This document shows positions 31,835 to 41,259 of a DNA stretch of 64,000 nucleotides, one piece after another. Every line of letters begins with the position of its first letter. Within the stretch, counting starts at the first letter, position 1. The notes beneath the pieces are model-generated. The model did not search any database. It had not been told where the DNA came from and saw nothing but the letters and a program-made list of their open reading frames with translations. This stretch comes from Thiomicrorhabdus sp965602805. Lineage in GTDB: Bacteria > Pseudomonadota > Gammaproteobacteria > Thiomicrospirales > Thiomicrospiraceae. The position numbers were made by a program, and so were the translations under genes. Location of the stretch: positions 124,001 to 188,000 of the forward strand of contig CBFCZK010000002.1 in the NCBI GenBank assembly GCA_965602805.1, in the 5' to 3' direction.

Positions 31835-34800
31835 TTACAGAAGAACCTTCTCGACCCCACCTGATTTAAGTTGCTGGGTAAACTCTTTTTGCCACTGATC
31901 ACCCAGTACATTCTTAGCCAGCTCAACTACAATGTAATCCGTCTTCAGTCCAGTCTCACCTTCATAACGATTCAAACCTTGCTGACAAGCGGGACAAGAC
32001 GTTAATATTTTAACGTTGCCTTTATCGGCTTTGCTTTCACCTGTGAGCTCTTGAATACCGTTCTGTAGTTCAATGGTTTTTCTAAAACGTAATTGTGTCG
32101 CAATGTCAGGACGTGCCGTCGCTAAGGTACCGGCCTCACTACAACAGCGATCCGACAACAAAACCTCTTCGGTTTTTAACAAATCTTTAACAACCTCAGT
32201 GCCGTCTTGTTTTTTCATAGGATCGTGGCACGGAGCATGATAGAGATATTTCGTGCCTGTCGCACTGTCCAAAGACATACCCTTTTCTTGTAGATATTCA
32301 TGAATATCTAACAAACGGCACTCTGGAAAAATTCGTCCAAACTCATATTTAAGCAGTTGATCCATACAGGTACCACAAGAGACAATCACTGTTTTAATGT
32401 CTAGATAGTTAAGGGTATTCGCAACACGATGGAATAACGCACGGTTCTCAGCGGTGATTTGTGCACCTTTCTCAGCCTGGCCTGCCGCCGTCTGAGGATA
32501 ACCACAACAGATGTAACCTGGCGGTAAAACCGTCTGCGCACCAGATTCAGATAACATGGCAATGGTTGCTAAGCCGATGTCACTGAACAGCCTTTCTGAA
32601 CCACAGCCAGGGAAGTAGAAAACAGCATCCGACTCTTCTGTCACTTTTTCAGGGTGACTGATAATGGGCACCATATTGGCTTCTTCCAAGCCTAACAATG
32701 CACGCATAGTCGGTTGGTTCGGCCCCGTGTTCAACGGCTTACGCACAAAGTTAATGACTTGCTGTTGAACAGGCGCAATTTTGTTCGATTTAGCCGGAAG
32801 CTCTGATTTACGGCCAAGAATACCAAAGGTCTTAGCGACTCGATGAGCCAAACTAATACCAACCGCACTCCAACCAATCATGACTTTTCTTAAAAGCTTA
32901 ATCGTAAAGGGTTGCTTAGTGTTTAGAAATAACAACGCCATTTTCGTCGTTAATGAAAAACGTTTTTTGCCCATATTGGTCAAAATATTTCGCATGCGAA
33001 TAGAGACATCGCCAAAATCAATATTCACCGGACATGGCGCTTCACACTTATGGCACGTCGTACAATGATCAGCAACATCATTCATCGCTTCAAAATGTTT
33101 GAATGAAATACCACGGCGAGTCTGCTCTTCATATAAGAAAGCTTCAATCACCTGACCTGTCGCCAGTATTTTATTACGCGGAGAGTAGAGCAGATTGGCA
33201 CGCGGAATATGCGTTTGACAAACCGGCTTACATTTACCACAACGCAAACAATCTTTGATGTCATTATTCAGTTCATCAAGTTCACTGGCTTCTAATAGAA
33301 TGGCTTCTTGGTTTACTAGGCTTAAAGATGGCGTGTAAGCATTATCCAGGCTTGAACCCGGCATCAACTTACCTCTGTTAAAGTGACCGTTAGGATCCAC
33401 TTCATTCTTATACTTAACAAAAGCCTCTATCTTGGATGCTTCCAGGTATTGGAACTTAGTTAAACCGATACCGTGTTCTCCAGAAATAACCCCACCTAAA
33501 CGGTGTGCAATTTCCATAATACGATCAACGATACCTTCCGCAAGGTGCACCATTTCATAATTACCCGAGTGCACCGGGATATTGGTATGAATATTTCCAT
33601 CTCCAGCGTGCATATGTAAAGCCACAAACAGACGTGCCGTACGAATCTCAGCATGTATGCTGTCTAAGCGATTGTGCAAGGCTTCGAAATCGTGCCCTAA
33701 GAAGGTTTGCGCTAAGAACTCTTTAACTTCTTTACGGTGTGACAAGATGGTTTCACGTCTTAAGAATAGGCTGACTAAACTATCCCCTTTCTGAATATTT
33801 ACATGTGACTCATCTGGTAACAGTGCCAAACACTCTAAGGCAGGATGCTCTAAACACTCTAGCTTTGCTAACCAACGCGCTTTAACCGTTTTAAAATGTG
33901 CCAGGGTCTCTTCAACCTTGCCCCTAAAATAGTTAGAAGGACCTGAGATATCTTCAAAATCATCTGCTTGAACAAACTCAGGGATATCACCTTCAAAGTA
34001 GTCGATATAGGCATTAAGGATATCGACCTTATTTTTGATCGACATTTCAATATTGATTTTTTCAATTTCAATATTGTATTCATTCAAGCGATCTAACGGA
34101 ATCACCACGTCTTCATTTATTTTAAAGGCGTTGGTATGCGATGAAATCGCTGCTGTACGCGAGCGATCTAACCAAAAACGTTTACGTGCTTCATCGCTGA
34201 CCGCAATAAAACCTTCCGCATTTCGTTTATTTGCCAGTGCAACAATTTCTGTACAAGTGTTTGCGACTTCGAAGCCGTTCTCGCCACAGATATCTGCCAA
34301 TAACAGCATCTTAGGCAGCTCTTTACGACTGGCTTTCGTATTGTATTTAACCGCCTTAATATAACGATCATCCAAGTGTTCTAGGCCGGCAATAAGGATG
34401 CCTGCCTTTTTCTTAGATTCAACATAGTCTAGAATTTCGACAATGGCAGGTACAGCAACACTTAAATCCGTACCGAAAAACTCCAAACAAACGGTACGCG
34501 TGTGGCTTGGCATACGGTGCACAATAAAACGACTGGATGTAATTAAACCATCGCAACCCTCTTTTTGAATACCGGGTAAACCACTTAAAAATTTATCGGT
34601 AACATCTTTACCCAAGCCTGCTTGTCTAAACCCAGAACCTGGAATTTCTAAACGCTCAGTTTCACCGATTTGAGTAACACCATCTTTTTCAAAACGACTA
34701 ATATCAAATAGAACTGTCTGCTGATCCTGCAATTTACCTAAGTTGTGATTAACACGCTCTACTTCTAACCATTTTGCATCCGGAGTGACCATGCGCCATG

Positions 34801-35698
34801 ACGCTAAGTTATCCAGTGTGGTTCCCCACAACACTGCTTTTTTACCACCGGCATTCATTGAGATGTTACCGCCAATAGTCGAGGCATCTTGAGAGGTTGG
34901 ATCTACCGCAAACACATAACCTGCGCGTTCAGCTTGCTCAGAAACTCGACGTGTCACCACGCCCGCTCCAGTATTGACCGTGGCAACCTTACCAATCTGA
35001 GGCAGTTCGACCTGTTCAACCAACCCTAGGTATTCTAATTTTTCAGTATTAATCACGACCGTATCGGCATGCAATGGAATTGCACCACCGGTATAACCGG
35101 TTCCCCCACCACGCGGAATAATGGTTAAACCCAACTCGATACACGCCTCGACCATTTCAATGGTTTCTTGCTCTGTATCCGGCATAAGCACCACTAAGGG
35201 TAACTCAACACGCCAATCGGTAGCATCCGTTGCATGGGAGACTCGAGCCAACCCATCAAAGTCGATATTATCTTCACGACATACTTTCTTAAGACGTTTA
35301 GTGACTTTCGCTCTAAGAAGCACTTGCTCAGGAAACCAATCAGCAAATTTCGTGACCGCCTCTTTAACCGAAATTAAAAGCTGCTCAGCGACCGCATTGT
35401 TATTCAGGCGTTTTTCAACTTCTTTTAAACGATGGTTAAGAGCTTGAACAAGCGCATCACGTCTTTTAGGGTTTTCAATCAAATCCCCTTGAATATACGG
35501 ATTACGCGTGATGACCCACATATCTCCCAACACTTCAAACAGCATTCGAGCCGAGCGCCCTGTATTGCGAGATTCACGCAGAGACTGAATCGTCTGCCAA
35601 CACGACTCACCAATAAATCTTAGAACAATTTCTTTGTCCGAAAATGAGGTGTAGTTGTATGGAATTTCGCGAATACGTTTGGTCGGTTTTGAACTCAT
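31835..35698 (-). CDS. large FAD-linked oxidase / iron-sulfur oxidoreductase with DUF3683 domain
   Basis: A 1287-residue cytoplasmic protein. Order: an N-terminal DUF3683-like helical region (residues 1-135), an FAD-binding PCMH domain (PDTEQETIEMVEACIELG, RGGGTGYTGGAIPL, about 170-320), and a long FAD-oxidase C-terminal domain with HMHAGDGNIHTNIPVH and GEHGIGLTK. Two 4Fe-4S clusters follow (CLRCGKCKPVCQTHIPR, CTTCHKCEAPCPVNIDF, about 825-920), then two CCG domains (GYICCGYPQ, DRCCSEAGTLA). The design resembles a fusion of D-lactate or glycolate dehydrogenase with GlcF-type Fe-S subunits. The substrate is probably a 2-hydroxy acid, but is not determined by the sequence. Confidence 0.85.
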   Translation of the reverse strand: MSSKPTKRIREIPYNYTSFSDKEIVLRFIGESCWQTIQSLRESRNTGRSARMLFEVLGDMWVITRNPYIQGDLIENPKRRDALVQALNHRLKEVEKRLNNNAVAEQLLISVKEAVTKFADWFPEQVLLRAKVTKRLKKVCREDNIDFDGLARVSHATDATDWRVELPLVVLMPDTEQETIEMVEACIELGLTIIPRGGGTGYTGGAIPLHADTVVINTEKLEYLGLVEQVELPQIGKVATVNTGAGVVTRRVSEQAERAGYVFAVDPTSQDASTIGGNISMNAGGKKAVLWGTTLDNLASWRMVTPDAKWLEVERVNHNLGKLQDQQTVLFDISRFEKDGVTQIGETERLEIPGSGFRQAGLGKDVTDKFLSGLPGIQKEGCDGLITSSRFIVHRMPSHTRTVCLEFFGTDLSVAVPAIVEILDYVESKKKAGILIAGLEHLDDRYIKAVKYNTKASRKELPKMLLLADICGENGFEVANTCTEIVALANKRNAEGFIAVSDEARKRFWLDRSRTAAISSHTNAFKINEDVVIPLDRLNEYNIEIEKINIEMSIKNKVDILNAYIDYFEGDIPEFVQADDFEDISGPSNYFRGKVEETLAHFKTVKARWLAKLECLEHPALECLALLPDESHVNIQKGDSLVSLFLRRETILSHRKEVKEFLAQTFLGHDFEALHNRLDSIHAEIRTARLFVALHMHAGDGNIHTNIPVHSGNYEMVHLAEGIVDRIMEIAHRLGGVISGEHGIGLTKFQYLEASKIEAFVKYKNEVDPNGHFNRGKLMPGSSLDNAYTPSLSLVNQEAILLEASELDELNNDIKDCLRCGKCKPVCQTHIPRANLLYSPRNKILATGQVIEAFLYEEQTRRGISFKHFEAMNDVADHCTTCHKCEAPCPVNIDFGDVSIRMRNILTNMGKKRFSLTTKMALLFLNTKQPFTIKLLRKVMIGWSAVGISLAHRVAKTFGILGRKSELPAKSNKIAPVQQQVINFVRKPLNTGPNQPTMRALLGLEEANMVPIISHPEKVTEESDAVFYFPGCGSERLFSDIGLATIAMLSESGAQTVLPPGYICCGYPQTAAGQAEKGAQITAENRALFHRVANTLNYLDIKTVIVSCGTCMDQLLKYEFGRIFPECRLLDIHEYLQEKGMSLDSATGTKYLYHAPCHDPMKKQDGTEVVKDLLKTEEVLLSDRCCSEAGTLATARPDIATQLRFRKTIELQNGIQELTGESKADKGNVKILTSCPACQQGLNRYEGETGLKTDYIVVELAKNVLGDQWQKEFTQQLKSGGVEKVLL

Positions 35699-35787
35699 GG
35701 TACTGTCTTAGCTCTCTTGAGAAGTTAGGGTCAATCGTGATATTTATTCGGGTTTGATGAGTTTAAGGAAAACGCAGAGAGATAAAA

Positions 35788-35820
35788 CGGGTTAACCACT
35801 CTAATTAAGAGATTAACCCT
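35788..35820 (-). terminator. terminator of the der-bamB-hisS operon
   Basis: On the minus strand GGGTTAATCTCT pairs with AGAGTGGTTAACCC (one bulged region) and is followed by GTTTTATC. It lies about 35 bp after the der stop. Confidence 0.65.
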
Positions 35821-35853
35821 TTCTAGCTTTTTATTGCTTAGTAAGCGATGTGC

Positions 35854-37284
35854 TTACTTACGTTTCGTCTGCTTTTTCTTAGCTATTTTTTTCTTAGCTT
35901 TGAATTCAGTAGGCGTATTGTGCCTGCCGTTACGTTGTAACTGCGAGCTCTTGCGACCTTCAAATGGATTCACTGTGGCTTTAAATTCAATGGTGATTGG
36001 CGTTCCAATCCACTGAAACGCTTTACGGAAGACACTCACTAAATAACGTACATATGCTTGAGGTAACTTATCGACTTGGCTACCATGGATAATCACTCGT
36101 GGCGGGTTTAAGCCACCTAAATGTGCATAGCGCAATTTAACGCGACGCCCAGCAATCAAGGCTGGCTGATGATCTAAAACAGCCTGCTCTAATACACGGT
36201 TTAAATCGGAGGTTGAAACTCTTTTAAACGCCGCCATATGAACCGCATTGACCGTTTTGAAAAGGTCACCCACCCCGGTACCGTGCAATGCAGAAATTAG
36301 ATGCTGTTTTGCGTACTCAGCAAACGATAAACGGAAACTTAATTCGTGTTTAACTTTTTTGCGTTGATCTTCCGTTAAGTTATCCCATTTATTCACTGCC
36401 AGTACTAAACCACGTCCAGACTCAATCGCTAAGCCTAACAATGTTAAGTCTTGGTCGGTTAAACCTTCCGAACCATCAATGACTAAGATGACAACATGAG
36501 AATCGCCCATCGCTTCAATGGCTTTAACAATACTGAATTTTTCAATCTTCTCTGAGATGTTTTTACGACGTCTTACACCTGCAGTATCAATCAAAGTATA
36601 TTCTTGACCATCACGTTCAAACGGGACAAAGATACTGTCACGAGTGGTACCAGGCATATTAAATGCCACCACACGTTCTTCACCAATCATGCGGTTAATT
36701 AAGGTCGATTTTCCAACGTTAGGACGACCAATAACGGCAACACGAATACCTGGATGACTGTCTAGATCGGACTCTGTCGAACCTTCTGACTCAGGAAGTT
36801 TTGCAAGAATGTGTTCCATACATACCGTGACATTATCACCATGTGCAGAAGAAATCGCTATCGGTTGACCTAAACCAAGTTGAAAGAAATCAGAGGTAGC
36901 GACGTCAGGATCATGGCCTTCCGATTTATTGACAACGACTTGAACAGGTTTATCAAACTGACGAACGTACTTGGCAATTTTTTCATCTGCTGACACAATG
37001 CCCTGACGACCATCGACTAAAAAGATAATCGAATCAGCCTCTTCTAAAGCGGCTGATACCTGTCCTGCCATCAACGGATCTACACCCTCGATCTCGCCAC
37101 TTAATCCACCAGTATCTACGATGATATAAGGACGGCTACCGACACGACCTGTGCCATATTGGCGGTCACGGGTTAAGCCAGGATAATCGGCAACAATCGC
37201 ATCACGAGAACGTGTGATGCGATTGAATAGCGTAGATTTTCCGACATTAGGTCTGCCAACTATGGCGATAACCGGTTTACTCAT
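35854..37284 (-). CDS. der: ribosome-associated double GTPase Der (EngA)
   Basis: A 476-residue protein with two tandem GTPase domains, each with GRPNVGKSTL (near residues 10 and about 186) and DTxG motifs, and a C-terminal KH-like domain ending in a lysine-rich tail. It acts in 50S subunit maturation. It follows bamB in the standard gammaproteobacterial order hisS-yfgM-bamB-der. Confidence 0.97.
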   Translation of the reverse strand: MSKPVIAIVGRPNVGKSTLFNRITRSRDAIVADYPGLTRDRQYGTGRVGSRPYIIVDTGGLSGEIEGVDPLMAGQVSAALEEADSIIFLVDGRQGIVSADEKIAKYVRQFDKPVQVVVNKSEGHDPDVATSDFFQLGLGQPIAISSAHGDNVTVCMEHILAKLPESEGSTESDLDSHPGIRVAVIGRPNVGKSTLINRMIGEERVVAFNMPGTTRDSIFVPFERDGQEYTLIDTAGVRRRKNISEKIEKFSIVKAIEAMGDSHVVILVIDGSEGLTDQDLTLLGLAIESGRGLVLAVNKWDNLTEDQRKKVKHELSFRLSFAEYAKQHLISALHGTGVGDLFKTVNAVHMAAFKRVSTSDLNRVLEQAVLDHQPALIAGRRVKLRYAHLGGLNPPRVIIHGSQVDKLPQAYVRYLVSVFRKAFQWIGTPITIEFKATVNPFEGRKSSQLQRNGRHNTPTEFKAKKKIAKKKQTKRK

Positions 37285-37388
37285 TGGGTTTATTACCTGT
37301 TTTCAATGTTTCATTGTGAACTTTCACTACGTTACTCTATCGCGGAAAGAACATCTAAATTAAGGGTTTGTTAATGGGTATGATCAGA

Positions 37389-38591
37389 TTACTCAGCATG
37401 CTCTGCTTTGAACTCAGCCAAATTTGACGATTTAACGCTGTAATGTGTAATCACGCCTTCATCATCCAATAACGTCAGTTGTGTGCCGTCGACTCTGACA
37501 CGTAAAATTCGATTGCCATCACCATATTCATTACTGTGTTTAACGCGTGAAGACTCTGTTCCTTGAATGCTATTCATCCAGTGCAAATACCCCCAACCAT
37601 CAACCACTAAGAGTTCATCGTTATATAAGGTTAAGTCACCCACTAGACGACTTTTAAAGGCATCTTGCTTCCAAAGTTGAGCACCGCTTAATAGGTCAAA
37701 TGCGTGAACCACATCACTATCATCTACGACAAAGATGCTGGAATCATTGACAGCAAGATCACGGTAACCTGAGATTTCTTTCACAAAATAGAAGTTACCG
37801 TTATCGGGATTAATAGAGACAAGCTTGCCGTGGAAACCCATCGCAATTAAACGATTCTGTTTCATCACTAGGCTAGATTGCACATCGACCATACGCTCTA
37901 AGTCAGTACGTCCTTTAGGAACAGCAACCCGAGTTTCCCATAAAAGCCCACCAGACTTTGCTGAAAATGCTTGAATCGAGCCACTTTCCCAGCCAACATA
38001 AACATTACCTTCATGGTACGCAACCGGTGGTGCGCCACGTAATGACAAGCTAGGCATTTGGTGCTCGGCAACCCAGACAATCGATCCACTATTGATATCC
38101 AGTGCGTATAGCTTGCCATCAACAGTGCGTGTAAAGATTTTCTGCTCTGCGATCACCGCATGACTCATGACTTCACTTGAAAGTTGTGTCTGCCAAAGAA
38201 TGCCGCCATCGGTTGCTGATAATACAATGACTTGGCCTTTGGCCGTGCCGATAATCAACTTATCACCATGTTTTGCAGGACCCGATACGATGGGTGTCGC
38301 AAATTTAGTCTGCCAAACCACCTGATCTGTCCAACGACTGGTGCTCTCTTTCTTCAAGGCAACAACATAACCCGTTGAATTGGCAACATACAGATTATCC
38401 GTGTCTTCCGAAAAGAATAGTCCTTCTGAATCTCTATTAGGCATGGTTTCGGTTTTAACTTGCCAATTTTTATGCAACGCATAGTTTGATTCAAGGGGTG
38501 CCAATACCGTTGGCTCCTTCATCACTTTTGGAGTCGAACAACCACTTAAGATAACCGCAAGCAAGCCTATAAAAGCAAAACGCATTTTCAT
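37389..38591 (-). CDS. bamB: outer-membrane protein assembly factor BamB
   Basis: A 400-residue lipoprotein of the BAM complex. Start chosen at ATG 38591 (MKMRFAFIGLLAVILSGC), which yields a signal peptide ending in the lipobox L-S-G-C. The rest is a beta-propeller of PQQ-like repeats (TKGQVIVLSATDGGILWQ, DGKLYALDINSGSIVW, GSIQAFSAKSGGLLWE). BamB helps BamA fold outer-membrane proteins in the periplasm. Between yfgM and der. Confidence 0.94.
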   Translation of the reverse strand: MKMRFAFIGLLAVILSGCSTPKVMKEPTVLAPLESNYALHKNWQVKTETMPNRDSEGLFFSEDTDNLYVANSTGYVVALKKESTSRWTDQVVWQTKFATPIVSGPAKHGDKLIIGTAKGQVIVLSATDGGILWQTQLSSEVMSHAVIAEQKIFTRTVDGKLYALDINSGSIVWVAEHQMPSLSLRGAPPVAYHEGNVYVGWESGSIQAFSAKSGGLLWETRVAVPKGRTDLERMVDVQSSLVMKQNRLIAMGFHGKLVSINPDNGNFYFVKEISGYRDLAVNDSSIFVVDDSDVVHAFDLLSGAQLWKQDAFKSRLVGDLTLYNDELLVVDGWGYLHWMNSIQGTESSRVKHSNEYGDGNRILRVRVDGTQLTLLDDEGVITHYSVKSSNLAEFKAEHAE

Positions 38592-38644
38592 TCTTGGAAC
38601 CAACCTTTATTTAAAACATTCAATTTAAATGAATGAATTTAGAT

Positions 38645-39286
38645 CTATTTTGATAAATCATCTAATTGAATTTGAGCCAGACCCATTAGGTTCTTTTCAG
38701 CATCCATATTCATTACGACATTTTGAAACGATTGTAGTGCAACGTCTTCCTTACTCTGTGCTAATGCGACTAAGCCAGAAATATAATCAAAATTCGCTTT
38801 TTCTGCATCATTTAAATTCGCCTGAGACAAGCTTGTTAAGTTTTTCTCTGCTGCTTCAAAAGCTTTAATATCCGCTTGAATTCGAGCGACTCTTAATAGT
38901 GCTAGATTACGCAATTGAATATCTTCAGCCGTTTCAGAAACCCAAGTTAAGTGCTGAATTGCTTCATCCGTCTCACCTTTCCCCAGGCTGTATTTGGCAT
39001 ACAACATCGCAGCACCAATCGCATATGGACTTTCAGGTTGCTCTTGAATTAACTTAAGTGCTTCACGAGAGACTTCGCCAAACTTTCCTTGCTGCATACT
39101 GCCCTGCAAGACTTCAAACAGTGAAGAAGCATTCGTCGATTCAACCCACTTAGTATTGGTCCAATAACGCCAACCAGAAAATGCTAAGACAGCAATTAAA
39201 ATAACCGTTAGTAACTGTGATCCATTCTTCTTCCACCAAGCTTTAATCGCGTCAAGCTGCTCATCTTCTGTTTCGTAACGACTCAT
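38645..39286 (-). CDS. yfgM: YfgM-like membrane-anchored TPR protein
   Basis: A 213-residue protein with a short cytoplasmic N-terminus (YETEDEQLDAIKAWWKKNGSQL), one transmembrane segment at about residues 22-40, and a periplasmic helical-repeat domain. E. coli YfgM (AncA) binds the SecYEG-PpiD chaperone network. Gene order hisS-yfgM-bamB-der supports the call. Confidence 0.92.
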   Translation of the reverse strand: MSRYETEDEQLDAIKAWWKKNGSQLLTVILIAVLAFSGWRYWTNTKWVESTNASSLFEVLQGSMQQGKFGEVSREALKLIQEQPESPYAIGAAMLYAKYSLGKGETDEAIQHLTWVSETAEDIQLRNLALLRVARIQADIKAFEAAEKNLTSLSQANLNDAEKANFDYISGLVALAQSKEDVALQSFQNVVMNMDAEKNLMGLAQIQLDDLSK

Positions 39287-39365
39287 CTTTGAAAACCTTT
39301 ATCTAAAATAATTTAAAAAATATGTTTAAAACTTCTAAAAATTTGTGTGCGCTTTTACCTAGCGA

Positions 39366-40640
39366 TTAGGCGGAATATAACTCTGATAAATGCACAATTA
39401 AGTCATCCCAAGCAACCGTTTGTTGCTCAGAATTATCTCTTAACGGTTTAAGTGCCACGACCTTATCAGCGATTTCCTGCTCACCTAAAACAATGGCGTA
39501 ACTGGCGCCAGATCTGTCTGCCTTTTTGAACTGGCTTTTAAAACTACCGCCACCACAGTTCATCTGCACATTCAGGTGTGGTAAAGCATCTCTAACCATT
39601 TCAGAAATGACCAGGCCTGGTCGTTCCACATTATCACCGACCAGCACAATATATAAATCGGGGGTTGCGACCGCTGGAACCTTATCACCGTCCATCAATA
39701 AAGCGGCTAAACGCTCAATACCCATGGCAAAACCGACTGCTGGTGTTGGTTTACCACCGATTTGTTCGACTAAACCATCATAACGTCCACCGGCACAGAC
39801 GGTACCTTGCGCACCTAATTCAGTGGTTACCCACTCAAACACACTGCGGTTGTAATAATCCAGTCCACGTACCAAGTTAGGATTGATGACATAGCTTATG
39901 CCCAAATCATCTAAATGCGATTTTAACGTTTCAAAATGCGCTTTTGATTCATCGTCTAAATGTTCAAGTAATTTTGGGGCGCCTTCGACAATTTCCTTCA
40001 TATCAGGATTTTTAGTATCCAGAATACGCAAAGGATTACTATCAAGTCTTCTTACGCTATCTTCATCCAACTGATCTTTAAAGTCCGTCAGATAAGCGAC
40101 AAGTTTTTCTCTATAGTCGATTCGAGCTTCTTGACTGCCTAACGAGTTGATTTGCAGTTCAAGCTTTTCAAGGCCTAGCTTCTCCCATAAACGTGCTGTT
40201 AGAACAATTAATTCTGCATCAATATCCGCCGTTGCCAAGCCAAAGACTTCAACACCAAACTGGTGAAACTGACGATAGCGACCTTTTTGTGGACGTTCAT
40301 AACGAAACATCGGCCCCGTGTAGAAAAGCTTTTGTATTTGATTATGTGCCAAACCATTTTGAATAACGGCACGCACACAACCTGCAGTACCCTCTGGACG
40401 CAAAGCTAAGCTTCCGCCACTGCGATCCTCAAAGGTATACATCTCTTTTTCGACAATATCCGTGACTTCACCAATTGAACGTGAAAACAGCTCTGTTTTC
40501 TCGACAATCGGCAAACGAATTGAGCGATAACCATACTGTTTTAAAGTCTGCTCTGCTGTTGCGACCAAGTAGTCGAACGCATCAACCCCTTCGCCGTATA
40601 TATCATTCATTCCACGAATGGCTGTTATTTGCTGTGCCAT
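39366..40640 (-). CDS. hisS: histidyl-tRNA synthetase
   Basis: A 424-residue class II synthetase. Motif 1 near SIGEVTDIVEKEMYTF, motif 2 with MFRYERPQKGRYRQFHQFGVE, histidine-binding LVRGLDYYNRSVFEW and AGGRYDGL, then the C-terminal anticodon domain. A perfect iterated palindrome lies at 39610-39621 in the anticodon-binding part. ispG, which usually precedes hisS, is missing here. Confidence 0.97.
   Translation of the reverse strand: MAQQITAIRGMNDIYGEGVDAFDYLVATAEQTLKQYGYRSIRLPIVEKTELFSRSIGEVTDIVEKEMYTFEDRSGGSLALRPEGTAGCVRAVIQNGLAHNQIQKLFYTGPMFRYERPQKGRYRQFHQFGVEVFGLATADIDAELIVLTARLWEKLGLEKLELQINSLGSQEARIDYREKLVAYLTDFKDQLDEDSVRRLDSNPLRILDTKNPDMKEIVEGAPKLLEHLDDESKAHFETLKSHLDDLGISYVINPNLVRGLDYYNRSVFEWVTTELGAQGTVCAGGRYDGLVEQIGGKPTPAVGFAMGIERLAALLMDGDKVPAVATPDLYIVLVGDNVERPGLVISEMVRDALPHLNVQMNCGGGSFKSQFKKADRSGASYAIVLGEQEIADKVVALKPLRDNSEQQTVAWDDLIVHLSELYSA
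39610..39621. repeat. iterated palindrome ACCAGGCCTGGT inside a coding region
   Basis: A perfect core (14-bp GACCAGGCCTGGTC) in the 3' part of hisS, coding for the R-P-G-L-V segment of the anticodon-binding domain. Confidence 0.85.
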
Positions 40641-40748
40641 ATTTATCTTGTACTCTTTTCTTTTGCGAGATTTTTAGCTACTTTAGCAAAACTCTCTATT
40701 TCTTAAATTTAATATTAGCTTACTAATGACGATAACAACACGGGCCTA

Positions 40749-41219
40749 TTACGGTAATTCAAGCTGTTGTGGTACATCCAACTGACTTTCAACTTGCTCT
40801 AATAAATTATCCGTCTGAACGTCTCTTGACAGTAACTCATTAACCATAAACCCGACAGCAAGTATAATGACTATGATGAGCAATAACTTGATAAACAAGC
40901 TGCCGAGAAGAGGCTTATCCACCGGAACGCTATAACGCCGTACTGAATGCAGCTCACTATGAACGTCACTGCCTTGTGGGAAAAAATGCTCGTATTCCGC
41001 TTTATCCATCTCTAGGAAGGTCGCATAATTCCGCACATACCCTCTTTCAAAAAAGGTTAACTCTGCTGGGTCTAAAGAATCGCTTTCCAACTTATCGAGT
41101 TGAACCAGTGATAAATTTAACTGACTGCAGACATCTTCCTTACTCAACCCTTTCGCTTCACGAGCCTCTACAAGCTTTTGGTTTAATGGGATTTCAATCA
41201 CGGTCTTCTCGTCGGTCAT
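40749..41219 (-). CDS. short RodZ-like protein: HTH domain plus one transmembrane span
   Basis: A 156-residue protein with a Cro-type helix-turn-helix at residues 12-75 (LVEAREAKGLSKEDVCSQLNLS, ERGYVRNYATFLEMD). This is the pattern of RodZ, which links MreB filaments to the membrane. A transmembrane segment follows at about 108-127 and only about 30 residues after it. RodZ is normally above 300 residues with a periplasmic DUF4115 domain, absent here. The position between rlmN and hisS is the classical rodZ site, so this is a shortened orthologue. Confidence 0.8.
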   Translation of the reverse strand: MTDEKTVIEIPLNQKLVEAREAKGLSKEDVCSQLNLSLVQLDKLESDSLDPAELTFFERGYVRNYATFLEMDKAEYEHFFPQGSDVHSELHSVRRYSVPVDKPLLGSLFIKLLLIIVIILAVGFMVNELLSRDVQTDNLLEQVESQLDVPQQLELP

Positions 41220-41259
41220 TTCAATTCCTTATCGCTTGTAAAGTTAGGCAATTACAAAG

